Source: Methanobacterium_D oryzae (GTDB lineage: Archaea > Methanobacteriota > Methanobacteria > Methanobacteriales > Methanobacteriaceae). From it: a DNA stretch of 64,000 bases. Numbering within the stretch: the stretch's first letter is position 1; every line of letters begins with the position of its first letter. The stretch is taken from the NCBI RefSeq assembly GCF_050433505.1, contig NZ_JBNPXC010000002.1, positions 372,001 through 436,000 of the forward strand, written 5' to 3'. The notes beneath the pieces were generated by a model. The model made no database searches. It was not told the origin of the DNA and was given only the letters and a program-made list of their open reading frames with translations. The translations under genes and the position numbers were made by a program. Positions 61,763-64,000 of this stretch are shown one piece after another.

Positions 61763-62425
61763 TTATTTTAAAAGATAAATTAATAAAAGGGCTATAACAA
61801 TAACTGATACTGTTAAAATGCTTATTTTTGTTAGTGAAGTTGTAAATATTTCTCCAGCAATACTTCTGTTTTTAGTTCGTTTATCTTGAATATGGGATAA
61901 TAATTTATTTTCCTGTTCTATGACATTATGGATTATTTTTTTCTGTCCACTAATCTCATTTTTTAGGCTTTTTTCTTCCATTAAATCCCATACTGACTTA
62001 GTTTCATCATCAAATTCATTAATTCTGTCATATTTAATTTCATTTAACACTTCTTCCTGGATCATCACACGTTCACAAAGATTTTCCAAAAATCGTTTAC
62101 GTTCTGTAGCTTTATTTCTTAAAATATCCACTATTTGCTGTAATTCTGCATATTCATCGTATTCAGATACTATTTGATCATAATTTTTATTAAAATGAGG
62201 AGTTTTAAATATATCAGCGATATTTTCATGGTATGTTAATGGATTACCACATTCACATCCATAAAAATCTTCAATTGATTCATTATCATTAAGCTCGTAG
62301 TATCCCTTGCAGCTATGACACACCAAGTATCCATTGTTTTTGACTTCAGAGATATTTTTTATCCTGTAACCGTTAATTGCAGGACTTTTCCCATAAATAC
62401 TATCCACTTCTTTATCTAAATCCAC
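61763..62425 (-). CDS. Zinc-ribbon, coiled-coil, tail-anchored membrane protein
   Basis: 220 residues, no known family recognised. Residues about 33-60 have a CxxC...CxC zinc-ribbon pattern (YLVCHSCKGYYEL and YGCECGNPLTY). A long coiled coil (about 85-185) is followed by one C-terminal span (ISILTVSVIVIALLLIYLL), so it is probably tail-anchored with the ribbon in the cytoplasm. Convergent with hemL. SD weak. Confidence 0.75.
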   Translation of the reverse strand: MDLDKEVDSIYGKSPAINGYRIKNISEVKNNGYLVCHSCKGYYELNDNESIEDFYGCECGNPLTYHENIADIFKTPHFNKNYDQIVSEYDEYAELQQIVDILRNKATERKRFLENLCERVMIQEEVLNEIKYDRINEFDDETKSVWDLMEEKSLKNEISGQKKIIHNVIEQENKLLSHIQDKRTKNRSIAGEIFTTSLTKISILTVSVIVIALLLIYLLK

Positions 62426-62776
62426 TTAAATTCCACCCATTTCTTTTAATAATTAACTTATGGCAATTAAAACCAAATTTATGTTATGCCTATGGGTTAT
62501 TAGTTAATATATTTAGTTTGGGCTATTTAATAGAATATTAGTGATTTATTTATTGCAGAAATAATAAACTAAATATCCTTTATGCCGTTTTAATAATTTT
62601 TAGTTGTATTATTATATACTATTTATTATATAAGTAAGTTTTGTTTTGTATTAAACTAGGTAAACTTAAAAATGTCTTATTTAGTTAATAATTATATTAT
62701 ATTTCTTATTATTAATATAGAAAAAATAATAAGATTTCTAAAAATTAGAAAATAATAAAAAAAGGAATTAATTTAA
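62426..62776. other. Intergenic stretch, no gene seen
   Basis: About 350 bases of AT-rich DNA between two minus-strand genes, with T-rich runs that may end the DUF4012 transcript. Nothing else recognised. Confidence 0.5.
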
Positions 62777-63493
62777 TTAAATTAAAATTCCAAGACCATT
62801 TGATACAAGAAGCTTTACGAATAAATCCTTAGGTATTACAACTATATTACCTTTAGTATATTCCGTAGCTCCGGTTTGTAGAAGCTTTGAGTAATTAGCC
62901 GGATCAGTGGATTTATTCATTATGGCTTTCATCATTCCTTCAACGGCATTACCACGAGACATTCCACCATATTGTTCATTTCTCAAAAATTCTATTGAAC
63001 TTCCATTTGAATATGTTTGACCATTAATGGTGATTGGCCCAATAGATTGAATCAAAGCATCTACAGCATCTGGATTTAGTATTACAACTGCATCAGTTTT
63101 ATATCCTGTATTGTATTCAACGATTTCTTGAGCTAATTTAGCTCCTTTTTCAACATCTTCATCCCATAAAGAATCATGAAGATAAAGTACATTTACTCCC
63201 TGATTTTCTTTAAGGTATTGTGGTGGTGATGCAGTAGGGTGGCTCATTCCTCCAGGATATATGGGTGTTGTGTTTACTACATGCCCATCATGGGTATGAA
63301 TTACAAATGCCATATCTACAGCCCCCATACCTGGTCTTTTTTCCGAAGGATCCACACATAGCATAAGTACACTGTGATCTCCTTTCATTATATTTTCGCT
63401 TGAACTTGTAGTTAGAGCTTCATAATCTATATATCCTATAAATGTAGCTGAAATAAGTAAAAGTATGATAGCTAGTTTCTGTTTCAATTTCAT
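62777..63493 (-). CDS. DUF4012-family exported protein
   Basis: 238 residues with an N-terminal signal anchor (KQKLAIILLLISATFIGYI). The extracytoplasmic domain shows DUF4012-type motifs: SVLMLCVDPSEKRPGMGAVD, then TTPIYPGGMSHPTASPP and ALIQSIGPITINGQTYS. It is distantly like the LytR-CpsA-Psr type (attachment of glycans to cell surfaces), which fits its position next to a sugar transferase, though catalytic residues are not confirmed. Role: surface glycan assembly, inferred. Confidence 0.85.
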   Translation of the reverse strand: MKLKQKLAIILLLISATFIGYIDYEALTTSSSENIMKGDHSVLMLCVDPSEKRPGMGAVDMAFVIHTHDGHVVNTTPIYPGGMSHPTASPPQYLKENQGVNVLYLHDSLWDEDVEKGAKLAQEIVEYNTGYKTDAVVILNPDAVDALIQSIGPITINGQTYSNGSSIEFLRNEQYGGMSRGNAVEGMMKAIMNKSTDPANYSKLLQTGATEYTKGNIVVIPKDLFVKLLVSNGLGILI

Positions 63494-63649
63494 GTTAATT
63501 ACCTATAAATTTAAAACTTTTAATAATAGTAAGTTATGTTATATAACTTTTAGGATTATATTTATTTGATAATTTAGCGATTATTCCTATATTTTTCAAT
63601 TTTAAACCATTAAAAAAGTAATTCTGATTCTTTTTATACTTTAATCAAG

Positions 63650-64000
63650 TTAGTAAGCGTTCTTATTAATGAATCCCTTAATTAAGGTCATGAAGAATAT
63701 TTTTAAGTCAAGGATTACTGTCCAATTTTCCACATAATAAATATCATATTCTATTCTTTTTTGGATGGAAGTGTTTCCTCTCCAACCATTTACCTGAGCC
63801 CATCCAGTCATTCCAGGACGTACATGGTGTTTGATCATATATTCTGGAATTTCTTCACGGAACTTTTCCACAAATTGAGGACGTTCAGGCCTTGGTCCTA
63901 TTAGGCTCATATCTCCCTTTAAAATGTTGAAAAATTGTGGAAGTTCATCAATACTGGTCTTTCGAATAAATGCACCAAATTTAGTTTTACGAGGATCGTC
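63650..64000 (-). CDS. Polyprenyl-phosphate sugar-1-phosphate transferase (WcaJ/PssY type), 5' end outside window
   Basis: Membrane-associated initiating glycosyltransferase that adds a sugar-1-phosphate to a polyprenyl phosphate at the start of polysaccharide or glycan synthesis. The 116 residues visible are the C-terminal catalytic part: KTSIDELPQFFNILKGDMSL, IGPRPERPQFVEKF, RPGMTGWAQVNGWRGN and YDIYYVENWTVILDLKIFF. The frame is open to the window edge, so the N-terminus with its spans is missing from view. Shares strand with DUF4012. Confidence 0.93.
   Translation of the reverse strand, partial: DDPRKTKFGAFIRKTSIDELPQFFNILKGDMSLIGPRPERPQFVEKFREEIPEYMIKHHVRPGMTGWAQVNGWRGNTSIQKRIEYDIYYVENWTVILDLKIFFMTLIKGFINKNAY

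Overview
The window is AT-rich (by eye roughly one third G+C) chromosomal DNA from a hydrogenotrophic methanogen of the order Methanobacteriales, most likely a Methanobacterium-like species. Evidence: a group II chaperonin, archaeal S8e, a family B DNA polymerase split so that the small subunit PolB2 is a separate gene, a connectase (DUF2121) gene, MTH865- and MTH895-type small proteins, HypE, an archaeal HMG-CoA synthase/thiolase pair, adhesin-like and DUF4012 surface proteins, and expanded PAS-histidine kinases. Promoters are archaeal BRE/TATA boxes, and several genes look leaderless.

Layout. 1-9 kb: aspartate-semialdehyde dehydrogenase, a PAP2 phosphatase, a coiled-coil/winged-helix protein, a DUF4013 membrane protein, an exported transglutaminase-like protein with a structured leader and an apparent ATT start, the thermosome, and a beta-helix adhesin. 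9-18 kb: a PQQ-type sugar dehydrogenase, a polysaccharide flippase, a rhodanese, the mevalonate-entry pair (thiolase + HMG-CoA synthase), an LSm-like protein, and an operon of a DUF255 thioredoxin-like protein plus a sulfite-oxidase-fold enzyme. 18-30 kb: connectase, a beta-lactamase-fold hydrolase with a +1 frameshift near its 5' end, a DHA2 transporter and a divergent giant 11-PAS kinase (both apparently starting at isoleucine codons), chorismate synthase, and two acetyltransferases, one frameshifted.

30-42 kb: an M50 protease, a MagIII-like glycosylase, a ferredoxin-type protein, hemB, a CitG-like protein, pheS, a second PAS kinase with eight membrane spans, a SemiSWEET, an AAA+ ATPase and a HAD hydrolase. 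42-54 kb is the accessory part: decayed PolB1 fragments, small secreted or lipid-anchored proteins, a cluster of membrane coiled-coil proteins with a PRC-barrel protein, a metal/redox group (thioredoxin-like, CDF transporter, ThiS-like, DUF305), a 1.2 kb gene-free stretch full of hairpins and repeats, a third PAS kinase and a TMEM175-type channel. 54-64 kb returns to core genes: MTH865, polB2 and rps8e (behind a run of five triloop hairpins), hypE, an RDD protein, a stand-alone response regulator, cbiC, hemL, and at the end DUF4012 and a truncated polyprenyl-phosphate sugar transferase.

Links between genes: hemL, hemB and cbiC feed tetrapyrrole (F430, corrinoid) synthesis. HypE serves the [NiFe] hydrogenases. 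The three kinases share one HisKA/ATPase type, two share a nearly identical PAS domain, and the free response regulator is a plausible partner. No tRNA, rRNA, CRISPR array or intact insertion sequence was recognised.
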